A model generated the notes under the pieces. The model worked only from the letters and a program-made list of their open reading frames with translations. It searched no databases and was not told where the DNA came from. Made by a program: the position numbers and the translations under genes. Source: Saprospiraceae bacterium (GTDB taxonomy: Bacteria > Bacteroidota > Bacteroidia > Chitinophagales > Saprospiraceae). From it: DNA of 64,000 bases. Shown one piece after another: positions 35,869 to 43,636 of this stretch (position 1 is the first letter of the stretch; each line of letters starts with the position of its first letter). The stretch covers positions 325,501-389,500 of the forward strand of contig JAHBTU010000001.1 in NCBI GenBank assembly GCA_019638455.1, read 5' to 3'.

Positions 35869-37002
35869 ATGACGAACAACGAAATGACGAATAACAATAA
35901 ACAACTGCGAATTTTAATCACTGGCGGCGGCACGGGCGGCCATGTCTTTCCGGCTATTGCCATCGCGGACGCTATCAAAAAGTTGCGACCCAATGCGGAG
36001 TTTCTATTCGTCGGCGCAAACGGGAAAATGGAAATGGAGCGAGTGCCGAAAGCAGGCTATGCCATAGAAGGGCTGAACATCGCGGGGTTTCAAAGAAACC
36101 TGAGTGTCAGGAACTTGGCCTTCCCCTTCAAGCTACTGACAAGCCTGTGGAAAGCGCGCAAAATCGTCCGCCGATTCCAGCCCGATGTTGTTGTCGGCAC
36201 GGGCGGCTATGCCAGCGGGCCGGTGATGCAGGCGGCCCAACGGGCGGGAATCCCGACGCTGATTCAGGAGCAAAACTCCTACGCGGGTGTGACGAACAAG
36301 ATTTTGGGCAAAAGAGCCTCGACGATTTGCGTCGCTTACGACCACATGGAGCAGTTTTTTCCGGCAGATAAAATCGTATTCACGGGAAACCCCGTCCGCT
36401 CCGACATTTTGAATTTGAATGGCAAGCGCGAGGAAGGCGTGAAACACTACGGCCTCAATCCCAGAAGAAAGACGATTGCCGTCATCGGAGGGAGCATGGG
36501 CGCGAGAACTTTGAACGAAGCTATGCGCGACAACGCCAGGTTTTTTGAAAAATACGAAGGCGTGCAGGCGCTCTGGCAGTGCGGAAAATTTTACGAATAC
36601 GAGTTTGCCGAAAGCGACACAGCCAAATTGGAGAACGTCCACCTAAAGCCCTTCATTGACCGGATGGATTTGCTTTTTGCAGCAGCGGATGTCGTGATTT
36701 CCCGCGCGGGCGCTCTGACCATCAGTGAGTTGTGCCTCGTCGGCAAACCTGTGATACTCGTCCCTTCGCCCAACGTAGCCGAAGACCACCAGACAAAAAA
36801 CGCCCTCGCGCTCGTGGAAAAAGGCGCCGCCCGCATCGTTCGCGACGCGGAAGCAGGCGAAAAAATGCTGCAAGAAGCCCTCTTGATTTTGGAAAACGAA
36901 GCCCTTGCGTTCAGCCTCAGCGAAAGCATCCGGCAGTTAGGCCGGCCCAACGCGGCAGAGGCGATAGCAAGGGAAGTGTTGAAACTGGTTGATAAAGGTT
37001 GA
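35869..37002 (+). CDS. murG: UDP-GlcNAc:lipid I GlcNAc transferase
   Basis: A 377-residue GT28 enzyme that adds GlcNAc to lipid I to make lipid II. The N-terminal motif is LITGGGTGGHVFPAIAIADAI (about 16-36); GYASGPVMQAAQRAGIPTLIQEQNSYAGVTNKIL and GAGALTISELCLVGKPVILVPSP-like motifs follow. Start may be 35869 or 35884 (MTNNNKQ). The last residues LVDKG are encoded by GGTTGATAAAGG, the first unit of the hairpin 36990-37082, so the repeat forms the C-terminus. Confidence 0.95.
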   Translation: MTNNEMTNNNKQLRILITGGGTGGHVFPAIAIADAIKKLRPNAEFLFVGANGKMEMERVPKAGYAIEGLNIAGFQRNLSVRNLAFPFKLLTSLWKARKIVRRFQPDVVVGTGGYASGPVMQAAQRAGIPTLIQEQNSYAGVTNKILGKRASTICVAYDHMEQFFPADKIVFTGNPVRSDILNLNGKREEGVKHYGLNPRRKTIAVIGGSMGARTLNEAMRDNARFFEKYEGVQALWQCGKFYEYEFAESDTAKLENVHLKPFIDRMDLLFAAADVVISRAGALTISELCLVGKPVILVPSPNVAEDHQTKNALALVEKGAARIVRDAEAGEKMLQEALLILENEALAFSLSESIRQLGRPNAAEAIAREVLKLVDKG

Positions 37003-37082
37003 TGAGGTTGATAAGGGTTGATGACGTAGAGTGTACCGCGATTTATCAACCTTCATAAACCTTTATCAACTCTCATCAACAA
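36990..37082. repeat. GGTTGAT-arm hairpin overlapping the murG end
   Basis: Left arm GGTTGATAAAGGTTGATGA and on (36990-37022) pairs with the right arm TTATCAACCTTCATAAACC and on (37042-37079) over about 37 bp with scattered mismatches. The centre is GTAGAGTGTACCGCGAT. The murG stop (TGA, 37000-37002) is inside the left arm. Confidence 0.85.
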
Positions 37083-37095
37083 AAAAATTAAAAAC

Positions 37096-37458
37096 ATGAA
37101 AATCAAACTCTTAATCCTCTTCGTCGCCCTTGTGCTGACCGCCTGCCAAAGCACCAACGACAAAAACCCCGCCCTGCTCGGACAGTGGCAAGGCACGGAA
37201 TGGCTCATCTTCGACAAACCATCCGGCATGGATGCCTCGAAGGTACATTTTGAGTTCAAAGACGACGGCACCTATTCGGCCTCTTTCGGCAATCAGAACC
37301 AAAGCGGTATCTGGCGCAGCGACAAAGACAAGCTCTACACGACCGAGACGGGCAAAAAGGAAATCATGGTGAAAATACTCAAGGCCGATGGTACATCGCT
37401 CGATTTCGAGATGAACCGAGGCGGCCAGCAAGAGACTTTGAAAATGGTGAGAAAATAG
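37096..37458 (+). CDS. Small lipocalin-like lipoprotein inserted in the dcw cluster
   Basis: A 120-residue lipoprotein (signal LVLTAC, Cys17). The mature part LLGQWQGTEWLIFDKPSGMDASKVHFEFKDDGTYSASFG...GIWRSDKDKLYTTE resembles the small lipocalin-like domains of Bacteroidota (ligand-binding barrels), though it is short. It is flanked by two GGTTGAT-arm hairpins, between murG and murC, and read in the same direction. A role in division or wall synthesis is not shown; co-transcription is likely. Confidence 0.75.
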   Translation: MKIKLLILFVALVLTACQSTNDKNPALLGQWQGTEWLIFDKPSGMDASKVHFEFKDDGTYSASFGNQNQSGIWRSDKDKLYTTETGKKEIMVKILKADGTSLDFEMNRGGQQETLKMVRK

Positions 37459-37552
37459 GTTGATAAGGGTTTATTAGGTTGATAAAGGTTGATAACATAG
37501 AGTACACCGTGAATTATCAACCTTCATCAACCTAATAAACCTTCATAAACAG
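37457..37552. repeat. GGTTGAT-arm hairpin between the lipoprotein and murC
   Basis: The best paired member of the family: left arm 37457-37496 (GGTTGATAAGGGTTTATTAGG and on) and right arm 37514-37551 (TTATCAACCTTCATC and on) pair over about 37 bp with only a few mismatches, keeping the same order of GTTGAT and GTTTAT units on both sides. Centre: CATAGAGTACACCGTGAA. It ends 6 bases before the murC ATG. Confidence 0.88.
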
Positions 37553-37558
37553 AAGCAA

Positions 37559-38932
37559 ATGAATTTCGACGACATAAAACGCATCTACTTCATCGGCATC
37601 GGCGGCATCGGGATGTCGGCACTGGCGCGCTATTTCAAAAAGCACGGCGCCGACGTGCATGGCTACGACCGTTCCGAATCTGACCTGACCCGCGCGCTGG
37701 CCGCCGAAGGGATGCACATCCATTATGACGACGACGTGAAATTCATCTCCGCCGCAGGGCGGATTGATTTAGTGGTGTTTACCCCAGCCGTGCCGAAAGA
37801 CCACAAAGAGTTGAATTGGTTTTTGGAACGCGGCTACCCGGTGAAAAAACGCGCCGAAGTCCTCGGCATCATCAGCCGGGCCAAACGCTGCGTCGCCATC
37901 GCCGGGACGCACGGCAAGACGACCACCAGCACCATGACGGCCCACCTGCTCCGCGCTTGCGGTGTGGACGCGACGGCTTTCGTAGGAGGCATCTCGCTCA
38001 ATCTCGGCAGCAATTTCGTGGAAGGCGCCAGCGACTGGGTAGTGGTGGAAGCCGACGAGTACGACCGCTCGTTCCTCCACCTGCACCCCGAAGTGGCCGT
38101 GCTGAATTCGCTCGACCCCGATCACCTCGACATCTACGGTACGCCGGAGGCAGTGGTGGAATCGTACAAGCAATTCATCCGCCAAATCAAACCCGGCGGC
38201 AAGCTCATTTACCGGCACGGCCTCCCGCTCGACGACGTAGCGGCGGAACTCGTCGCCAGCGGTCGCCACGTATTCACGTTCGGCATCGAGGAGGGTTATT
38301 ACGAAGCCTACAACGTCCATGTCGCAGACGGGCAAATGGCGTTCGGTCTTAAAACGAGCATCGTAGATTGGAGCGATTTGCGGCTCAACTATCCCGGCCT
38401 CCACAACGTGCTGAACGCGACGGCAGCCATCGCAGCCACGCTCGTGGCAGGCGGTTTTACTCCGGAGTTACCCGTCGCGTTGGCCGATTTTAAAGGTGTG
38501 AAACGCCGTTTCGAGACGATCTTCAAAAATGAAAAAACGGTCTACGTGGACGATTACGCCCACCACCCCGCCGAACTCGAAGCCGTCATCGCCGCCGCCA
38601 AGATGCTGTACCCAACCCGCAAAGTCACGGGCATTTTCCAGCCGCACCTCTACACCCGCACCCGCGATTTCGCGGAAGGTTTTGCGGCAGCATTGGACGG
38701 GCTGGACGAGTGCATCCTGCTCGACATTTACCCCGCCCGCGAACTGCCGATTCCCGGCGTGACATCGGCCATGATTGCAGGTTTGATGAAAAACAAAAAC
38801 GTGACCCTGACGAGCAAAGCCGATTTGCTAAATGCCCTGAAAACCAAAAATTTGGAAGTGCTGATGACAATGGGCGCGGGGGATATTGATACGATGATTG
38901 AGCCGATAAAATCACTTGTTTCCCACCGATAA
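37559..38932 (+). CDS. murC: UDP-MurNAc:L-alanine ligase
   Basis: A 457-residue Mur ligase that makes UDP-MurNAc-Ala. Motifs: IYFIGIGGIGMSALARYF (N-terminal Rossmann), AIAGTHGKTTTSTMTAHLL (about 115-133, ATP site), VEADEYDRSFLHL, SLDPDHLDIY and the C-terminal DDYAHHPAELEAVI and FQPHLYTRTRDFAEGF. The end IKSLVSHR is partly encoded by the palindrome CCCACCGATAAATCGGTGGG, which contains the stop codon. It lies between two repeat elements; ftsQ follows 64 bases later. Confidence 0.96.
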   Translation: MNFDDIKRIYFIGIGGIGMSALARYFKKHGADVHGYDRSESDLTRALAAEGMHIHYDDDVKFISAAGRIDLVVFTPAVPKDHKELNWFLERGYPVKKRAEVLGIISRAKRCVAIAGTHGKTTTSTMTAHLLRACGVDATAFVGGISLNLGSNFVEGASDWVVVEADEYDRSFLHLHPEVAVLNSLDPDHLDIYGTPEAVVESYKQFIRQIKPGGKLIYRHGLPLDDVAAELVASGRHVFTFGIEEGYYEAYNVHVADGQMAFGLKTSIVDWSDLRLNYPGLHNVLNATAAIAATLVAGGFTPELPVALADFKGVKRRFETIFKNEKTVYVDDYAHHPAELEAVIAAAKMLYPTRKVTGIFQPHLYTRTRDFAEGFAAALDGLDECILLDIYPARELPIPGVTSAMIAGLMKNKNVTLTSKADLLNALKTKNLEVLMTMGAGDIDTMIEPIKSLVSHR

Positions 38933-38941
38933 ATCGGTGGG
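38922..38941. repeat. Palindrome containing the murC stop
   Basis: CCCACCGAT (38922-38930) and ATCGGTGGG (38933-38941) pair perfectly over 9 bp. The last murC codons (CAC CGA TAA) lie in the left arm and turn. No T run follows. Confidence 0.8.
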
Positions 38942-38996
38942 CTGAAAATAAAAATGAAGTCTGCAGGACTTTTTCAAAGAAGAAGAAAACGACAAA

Positions 38997-39767
38997 ATGC
39001 TAAAAGCACCTCATCTCCGCTACGACCGCATCGCTTGGGTGGTTTTCATCCTGGTGGTAGGACTCGTGCTCTTCTCGGCCATCCGCCGGAAGAAGGATGC
39101 CTTTGCCGAAGGGCTGCGGGTAGAGGTGGTGCCGTTGGCGAGTGGCGACAAACTCATCAGCGAGCGCGACGTGCGGCAGGCGCTGTTGCTGGCTTTCGGC
39201 AACACCCTTGAAAACACCGAACTCAGCCGACTCGAAGTGGAGCGCATGGAGCGTGTGCTGGAGCAAGACCCCTTCATTCTGGATGCCGAGACCTACATAG
39301 ACCAAAAGAACATACTGCACATCAAAGTGAAACAACGCGAACCCGTGGTGCGTGTGCTCGACAACAACGGTGGCAACTATTACATGGATAAAAACGGTGT
39401 GAAAATGCCGCCCTCCAAAAACTTCGCCGCTCGAGTGCTGGTGGCCACTGGCAACGTGTCACCATACACCCCCAAGTTTTGGGAAGGCAAGCGCAGCACC
39501 CTCAAAGACCTTTTTACCCTGACTCAAACCTTGATGGCCGACGAGTTTTTGGCCTCGTTCATCCAGCAAATCCACGTCAACAATGCGGGCGAATTCATCC
39601 TCGTGCCGCTGGTGGGCGACCAAAGAATCGAACTGGGAAGTGCGCGGAAATTGGACGACAAACTGAACCGCCTGAAGATTTTTTACCGGGAGGGAATGCC
39701 CTACGCGGGGTGGAGAATATATGAAACAATAAATTTGAAATACAGTGGACAGGTCGTATGCAGATAG
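38997..39767 (+). CDS. ftsQ: Division protein FtsQ
   Basis: A 256-residue protein with one membrane helix (about 12-30, IAWVVFILVVGLVLFSAI) and a periplasmic part with a POTRA-like region (about 38-110: LRVEVVPLASGDKLISERDVRQALL...IDQKNILHIKVKQREPVVRVLD) and a FtsQ beta domain. Similarity is typical of the low-conserved Bacteroidota FtsQ; the position between murC and ftsA makes the call secure. It would bridge FtsL and the septal synthases. Its 3' end overlaps or abuts a small AT-rich membrane protein gene. Confidence 0.88.
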   Translation: MLKAPHLRYDRIAWVVFILVVGLVLFSAIRRKKDAFAEGLRVEVVPLASGDKLISERDVRQALLLAFGNTLENTELSRLEVERMERVLEQDPFILDAETYIDQKNILHIKVKQREPVVRVLDNNGGNYYMDKNGVKMPPSKNFAARVLVATGNVSPYTPKFWEGKRSTLKDLFTLTQTLMADEFLASFIQQIHVNNAGEFILVPLVGDQRIELGSARKLDDKLNRLKIFYREGMPYAGWRIYETINLKYSGQVVCR

Positions 39768-39786
39768 TAGAGTCTTGCTTAACATC

Positions 39787-40098
39787 ATGGTTGGGTTAAG
39801 CATATTATTCAACTTGATGTTCGCAGGATATGGCTTAATTTTTTTACTCGCAAGTCTGAGTTGGTCTTGGCAGCTTTTGGTAATCCATATTTCGGCATAC
39901 TGCTTAAAAATTGTTGGATTGTATAAAATATGGAAAGAATCGAAATCGGGAATCGTAATGCTGGCAATTGGAATGTTGATTTTAGTTGTGTTTCGATGGC
40001 CATTATCCCTTGAAGATGAGGTAGTTCAACTAATATTGTTAGATGTGACAATTTTGATTTTTGGGCTGTGGAGTTTTAGCAAATCGAATAAAAAATGA
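39787..40098 (+). CDS. Small AT-rich membrane protein inserted between ftsQ and ftsA
   Basis: Starting at MVGLSILFNL the protein has 103 residues and three or four hydrophobic helices (about 2-30, 33-48, 58-72 and 80-96: for example IGMLILVVFRWPL, QLILLDVTILIFGLW). No family was recognised. Base composition is clearly more AT-rich than ftsQ and ftsA, which suggests acquisition. A longer frame from 39745 would overlap the end of ftsQ by 23 bases. It may be real and co-transcribed, but a chance frame cannot be excluded. Confidence 0.5.
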   Translation: MVGLSILFNLMFAGYGLIFLLASLSWSWQLLVIHISAYCLKIVGLYKIWKESKSGIVMLAIGMLILVVFRWPLSLEDEVVQLILLDVTILIFGLWSFSKSNKK

Positions 40099-40205
40099 AA
40101 ACCCCGAAAAGGTCAAATCGAAGGAGGTCATCACGCTCGGTTTTGTCATCCTGTAAGGAACTGCCCAAACTAAGCCATTTCGGATGATTCTGAAAAATAG
40201 ATGTT

Positions 40206-40235
40206 GGGAAGATCCGCCTGCTGGCGGATGACAAA
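40206..40235. repeat. Short hairpin upstream of ftsA
   Basis: GATCCGCCTGCTGGCGGATGAC (40211-40232) contains ATCCGCC and GGCGGAT, a perfect 7-bp hairpin with a TGCT loop. It may be part of a longer dispersed repeat beginning at TTTTGTCATCCTG (40140), but no second copy is visible in the window. The gap 40099-40361 otherwise holds the ftsA promoter. Confidence 0.5.
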
Positions 40236-40250
40236 AAAGAAACAAAAAAT

Positions 40251-40280
40251 TTTGAAACAAAAATTTTAAAAATACCTTTG
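40251..40280 (+). promoter_or_regulatory. Internal promoter for ftsA-ftsZ
   Basis: TTTG at 40251-40254, an 18-base spacer and TACCTTTG at 40273-40280 fit the Bacteroidota consensus TTTG/TAnnTTTG exactly. It lies 82 bases before the ftsA ATG, after the AT-rich membrane protein gene, and would allow ftsA and ftsZ to be expressed apart from the mur genes. Confidence 0.7.
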
Positions 40281-40361
40281 TTGCCGGAAAAGAGTTTCGT
40301 GCCGGCAGCAAGGGGAAAACGAGAAAACAAACTGAAACTCGACCACTTAAACAGATACGTT

Positions 40362-41693
40362 ATGACGGAATCACTCCCACAACCCCAAGACGTTGTAGTT
40401 GCCCTCGACATCGGCACCACCAAAGTCTGCTGCCTCGCCGGCCGCAAAAACACCCACGGTAAACTCGAAATCATCGGCATTGGCAAAGTCGAAAGCGCCG
40501 GCGTCCTGCGCGGCGTAGTTTCGAACATCGAAAAAACGGTCAATGCCATTCGCGAAGCCGTAGAAATCTGCGAGCGCAACGCCCGCATGAAATTCCGCGC
40601 CGTGCACGTCGGCATCGCCGGCCAGCACATCAAAAGCCTCCAGCACCGTGGCATCCTTACCCGCGAGAGCGACCACACCGAAATTGCCCGCCGCGACATT
40701 GACCGGCTGGTGAACGACATGTTCAAACTCGTGCTGCCGCCCGGCGACAAAATCATCCACGTCTTCCCGCAAGAGTTCACCGTGGACTCCGAGCAGGGCA
40801 TCACCGACCCTGTCGGGATGTGCGGCGTGCGGCTGGAAGCCAATTTCCACATCATCACCGGCCAAATCACCGCCATCAACAACATCTACCGCTGCATCGA
40901 GAAAGTCGGCCTCAAAGTCGCCGACCTCACCCTCGAACCCATCGCCAGCGCCGACGCCACCCTCAGCGAAGAGGAAAAACAGGCAGGCGTGGCGCTCGTG
41001 GACATCGGCGGCGGCACCACCGACATCACGATTTTCCACGAAGGCATCATCCGCCACACGGCGGTCATCCCCTTCGGCGGCAACGTCATCACAGCCGACA
41101 TCAAAGAAGGCTGCACAGTGATGCAGCCGCAAGCCGAAAAACTCAAAGTCAAATTCGGCTCCGCCCTCGCCAACGAGGTGTTCGACAACCGCATCATCAC
41201 CATCCCCGGTCTCAAAGGGCGCGACCACAAGGAAATCAGCGAGAAAAACCTCGCCCGCATCATCCAGGCGCGCATGGAGGAAGTGCTCGACTATGTGCTT
41301 TGGGAAATCCGGCGCAGCGGCTACGAACGCAAACTCATCGGCGGCATCGTGCTCACAGGCGGCGGCGCGCTCATGGCACACTCGGAAAAACTCACCGAAT
41401 TCCACACCGGCATGACCTGCCGCATTGGTGTCCCGGTCGAGCATCTCGCGCACGGCTACCACGAAAAAGTCAATAGCCCGATTTTCAGCACTGGCATCGG
41501 CCTCTTGCTGCGCGGCTTGCAAGACATCGAGCCGGGCAACGGCCAAACCGTTGACAACCACAACGTTTCCGACGACGACCGCGAGCCTTCCAATGTTTCC
41601 GAAGAAAAAGGCCCGACTTGGTTTGATACCGTTTTCAAAAAAACCAAGGAGTGGTTCGAGGCCGAACCCGATTTGGATTTCAATAAAAAATAG
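40362..41693 (+). CDS. ftsA: Cell-division actin-like protein FtsA
   Basis: The start at MTESLPQPQ (40362) gives 443 residues; the longer frame from 40278 begins inside the promoter region. FtsA is the actin-fold ATPase that ties FtsZ to the membrane and to the other division proteins. Motifs: VVALDIGTTKVCCLAG (phosphate 1), the 1C domain (VHVGIAGQHIKS), VALVDIGGGTTDITIFHEG (phosphate 2) and GIVLTGGGALMAHSE (adenosine). The C-terminal end WFDTVFKKTKEWFEAEPDLDF is amphipathic, as needed for membrane binding. ftsZ follows 129 bases later, after a repeat hairpin. Confidence 0.96.
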   Translation: MTESLPQPQDVVVALDIGTTKVCCLAGRKNTHGKLEIIGIGKVESAGVLRGVVSNIEKTVNAIREAVEICERNARMKFRAVHVGIAGQHIKSLQHRGILTRESDHTEIARRDIDRLVNDMFKLVLPPGDKIIHVFPQEFTVDSEQGITDPVGMCGVRLEANFHIITGQITAINNIYRCIEKVGLKVADLTLEPIASADATLSEEEKQAGVALVDIGGGTTDITIFHEGIIRHTAVIPFGGNVITADIKEGCTVMQPQAEKLKVKFGSALANEVFDNRIITIPGLKGRDHKEISEKNLARIIQARMEEVLDYVLWEIRRSGYERKLIGGIVLTGGGALMAHSEKLTEFHTGMTCRIGVPVEHLAHGYHEKVNSPIFSTGIGLLLRGLQDIEPGNGQTVDNHNVSDDDREPSNVSEEKGPTWFDTVFKKTKEWFEAEPDLDFNKK

Positions 41694-41803
41694 GGGTTTA
41701 TGAAGGTTGATAAAAGTTTATGAAGGTTGATAAAACGCGAATTACACTACGCTTACCAACCTTCATCAACCCCCATCAACCCTTATCAACCCAAATTCGA
41801 TAA
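41694..41803. repeat. GGTTGAT-arm hairpin between ftsA and ftsZ
   Basis: Left arm GGGGTTTATGAAGGTTGAT and on (41694-41735) pairs with right arm TTACCAACCTTCATCAACC and on (41754-41797) over about 40 bp with mismatches. The centre ACGCGAATTACACTACGC, read on the other strand, resembles the GTAGAGTGTACCGCG centre of the murG hairpin, so this copy is inverted. It lies in the ftsA-ftsZ leader. Confidence 0.8.
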
Positions 41804-41822
41804 CTCTCTAAATTTCAATATC

Positions 41823-43319
41823 ATGCTTTTTGATTTGCCAAAAGATGAGCCGAGCATCATAAAAATCATCGGCGTAGGCGGCGGCGGTTCGAACGCGGTC
41901 ACCCACATGTACAAACAAGGCATCGTTGGCGTGGACTACGCCATTTGCAATACCGACGCACAGGCCATGAATCTCAGCCCCGTGCCGACCAAAATTTCGC
42001 TCGGCCAACTCCTCACCGAAGGACGCGGCGCAGGCAGCAAACCCTCGGTGGGCAAACAAGCCTGCATCGAGAGCCTCGACGAAATCAAACGTTTCCTCGA
42101 AGACGGCACCAAAATGGTGTTCATCACCGCAGGCATGGGCGGCGGCACCGGCACGGGCGCGGCGCCCATCATCGCCAAAGCTGCGCAAGAACTCGGCATT
42201 TTGACCGTCGGTATTTGCACCCTGCCGTTCACATTCGAGGGCAAAATCCGCGTCGGCAACGGCATGGAAGGTTTGGAAGAATTGCGCAAAAACGTTGATT
42301 GCCTTGTCATTATCTCCAACGACAAACTGCGCGACATCTTCGGCAACCTCAGCATCTCGGCGGCGTTCGCCGAGGCGGACAACATCCTTTGCACCGCCGC
42401 CAAAGGCATCGCCGAAATCATCACAGTGCCGGGCTACGTCAACGTGGACTTCGAAGACGTGAACACCACGATGCGCGGCTCCGGCGTCGCTATCATGGGC
42501 ACGGCCTGCATCGAGGGCGAAAACCGCGCTTTCCGCGCCGCCGACGAAGCCCTGCGTTCGCCGCTGTTGGAGGACAACGACATCTACGGCGCGAAAAACA
42601 TTCTGGTCAATATCACCTCCGGCGCGAAAGAGGCGACGATGGACGAGATTTTTGAAATCACGCAATTCGTGCAGGAAAAAGCGGGCGAAAACGCCAACCT
42701 CATCTGGGGCAACTGCTTCGACGAGCGCCTGGGCGAAAAACTCGCCGTCACCATCATCGCCACAGGCTTTGAAGTGAGCGAGCGCCGTGTGCCCGGCCAA
42801 GTAACGCCGCTGCGTCAGGCCAATCCGCACGAGCGCCAAGTCGTTCACCTCGACGATGAGGCTTCTGGAAAAAAGAACCAGCCTTCTCTCTTTACGATTA
42901 CGTCCGATGAGCCGTACGCCCCGGTGGACGAGAAGGCCGCCAGCGCGCTCGAATTCGAGTTCGACAACATCCGGGAGACGGTGGACAAAATCCGCCGCAC
43001 GACACCTGTCAACAGCGACCCCTACCTCCGCCAGCCGGAGGAGGACGAAATCTCGCCGGAAGAACGCCGCCGCCGCATCGAAGAGGCGCAACGTCGCCGC
43101 CAAGAGGCGCTCAACCGCCCCATCAACGTGGTGAAGTTGAACTCGCCACAGACGATTATCGAACTGGAAAATCAACCGGCTTACCTCCGCAAGAGCATCA
43201 ATCTCGACGATGTGCCTGATTCGCAGCAGCCCGAAATGTCCAATTGGACCATTTCACTCGAAGAAGAAGGCGAAATCCGCGTGGGCGGGAACTCGTACCT
43301 GCACGACAATGTGGATTAA
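41823..43319 (+). CDS. ftsZ: Cell-division tubulin FtsZ
   Basis: The start at MLFDLPKDEPS (41823) gives 498 residues; the frame upstream runs through the repeat hairpin. FtsZ is the GTPase that forms the division ring. Motifs: IIGVGGGGSNAV, the tubulin signature GMGGGTGTGAAPII (about 105-118), and the T7 synergy segment ISAAFAEADNILC with NVDFEDVNTTM. A long, Arg/Glu-rich linker (about 400-450, ISPEERRRRIEEAQRRRQEAL) leads to the C-terminal tail (PAYLRKSINLDD and NSYLHDNVD). A terminator follows at 43427-43462. Confidence 0.97.
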   Translation: MLFDLPKDEPSIIKIIGVGGGGSNAVTHMYKQGIVGVDYAICNTDAQAMNLSPVPTKISLGQLLTEGRGAGSKPSVGKQACIESLDEIKRFLEDGTKMVFITAGMGGGTGTGAAPIIAKAAQELGILTVGICTLPFTFEGKIRVGNGMEGLEELRKNVDCLVIISNDKLRDIFGNLSISAAFAEADNILCTAAKGIAEIITVPGYVNVDFEDVNTTMRGSGVAIMGTACIEGENRAFRAADEALRSPLLEDNDIYGAKNILVNITSGAKEATMDEIFEITQFVQEKAGENANLIWGNCFDERLGEKLAVTIIATGFEVSERRVPGQVTPLRQANPHERQVVHLDDEASGKKNQPSLFTITSDEPYAPVDEKAASALEFEFDNIRETVDKIRRTTPVNSDPYLRQPEEDEISPEERRRRIEEAQRRRQEALNRPINVVKLNSPQTIIELENQPAYLRKSINLDDVPDSQQPEMSNWTISLEEEGEIRVGGNSYLHDNVD

Positions 43320-43406
43320 AAGGTTGCGGGGTTACAAGGTTTCATGGTTTCAGGGTTGGGGACAACCATGTAACCTTGAAACCCTGCGACCTTGAAACCT
43401 CAAAAA
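43319..43406. repeat. GGTTTCAA-arm hairpin after ftsZ
   Basis: Octamers GGTTGCGG, GGTTACAA, GGTTTCAT, GGTTTCAG and GGTTG on the left (43323-43359) face CAACCATG, TAACCTTG, AAACCCTG, CGACCTTG and AAACC on the right (43364-43400). The overall form is the same as the GGTTGAT hairpins, with a different unit. Confidence 0.8.
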
Positions 43407-43426
43407 GATTATTTCTGCTAAGTGGT

Positions 43427-43462
43427 AGCGGCCTCGGTGTGTGGGACACCGGGCCGCTTTTT
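43427..43462 (+). terminator. Intrinsic terminator of the dcw cluster
   Basis: AGCGGCC-TC-GGTGT (43427-43440) pairs with ACACC-G-GGCCGCT (43446-43458) and is followed by TTTTT. It is 108 bases after the ftsZ stop, downstream of the GGTTTCAA-arm hairpin. Confidence 0.8.
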
Positions 43463-43478
43463 GTTTGTACAAAACATT

Positions 43479-43597
43479 TTATACCTCGCGCCGTCAGGTT
43501 TTGTGCATTCGGTTGGCGACGTTTACTAAACTTTCAAAGTTTAGTAAACGTATTTTCGGTTTAGACCATGCACAAAACCTGGCAGCGCGAGGTATAA
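43479..43597. repeat. Nested palindrome after ftsZ with the murE-type core
   Basis: The outer arms, TTATACCTCGCGCCGTCAGG and on (43479-43508) and its inverse ending at 43597, pair over 30 bp with about three mismatches. The inner palindrome ACGTTTACTAAACTT-TCA-AAGTTTAGTAAACGT (43519-43551) is the same element as the one in murE at 30987-31015. The outer arm word CCTCGCGCC...GGTTTTG.GCAT also occurs in the repeats at 48235-48334 and 61272-61371. Confidence 0.85.
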
Positions 43598-43636
43598 GTA
43601 CCCCGTCGTGTGAAATGCTGGAATAATTTTGTCTTG

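Noticed and set aside
40371..41561. 396-codon open frame on the minus strand opposite ftsA
   Set aside because: Shadow of a GC-rich, strongly biased gene; the sequence is low-complexity (Asp, Val, Ala, Phe) with no motif, while ftsA on the other strand is certain.
41808..43175. 455-codon open frame opposite ftsZ
   Set aside because: Same reason: a codon-bias shadow of ftsZ without any domain.
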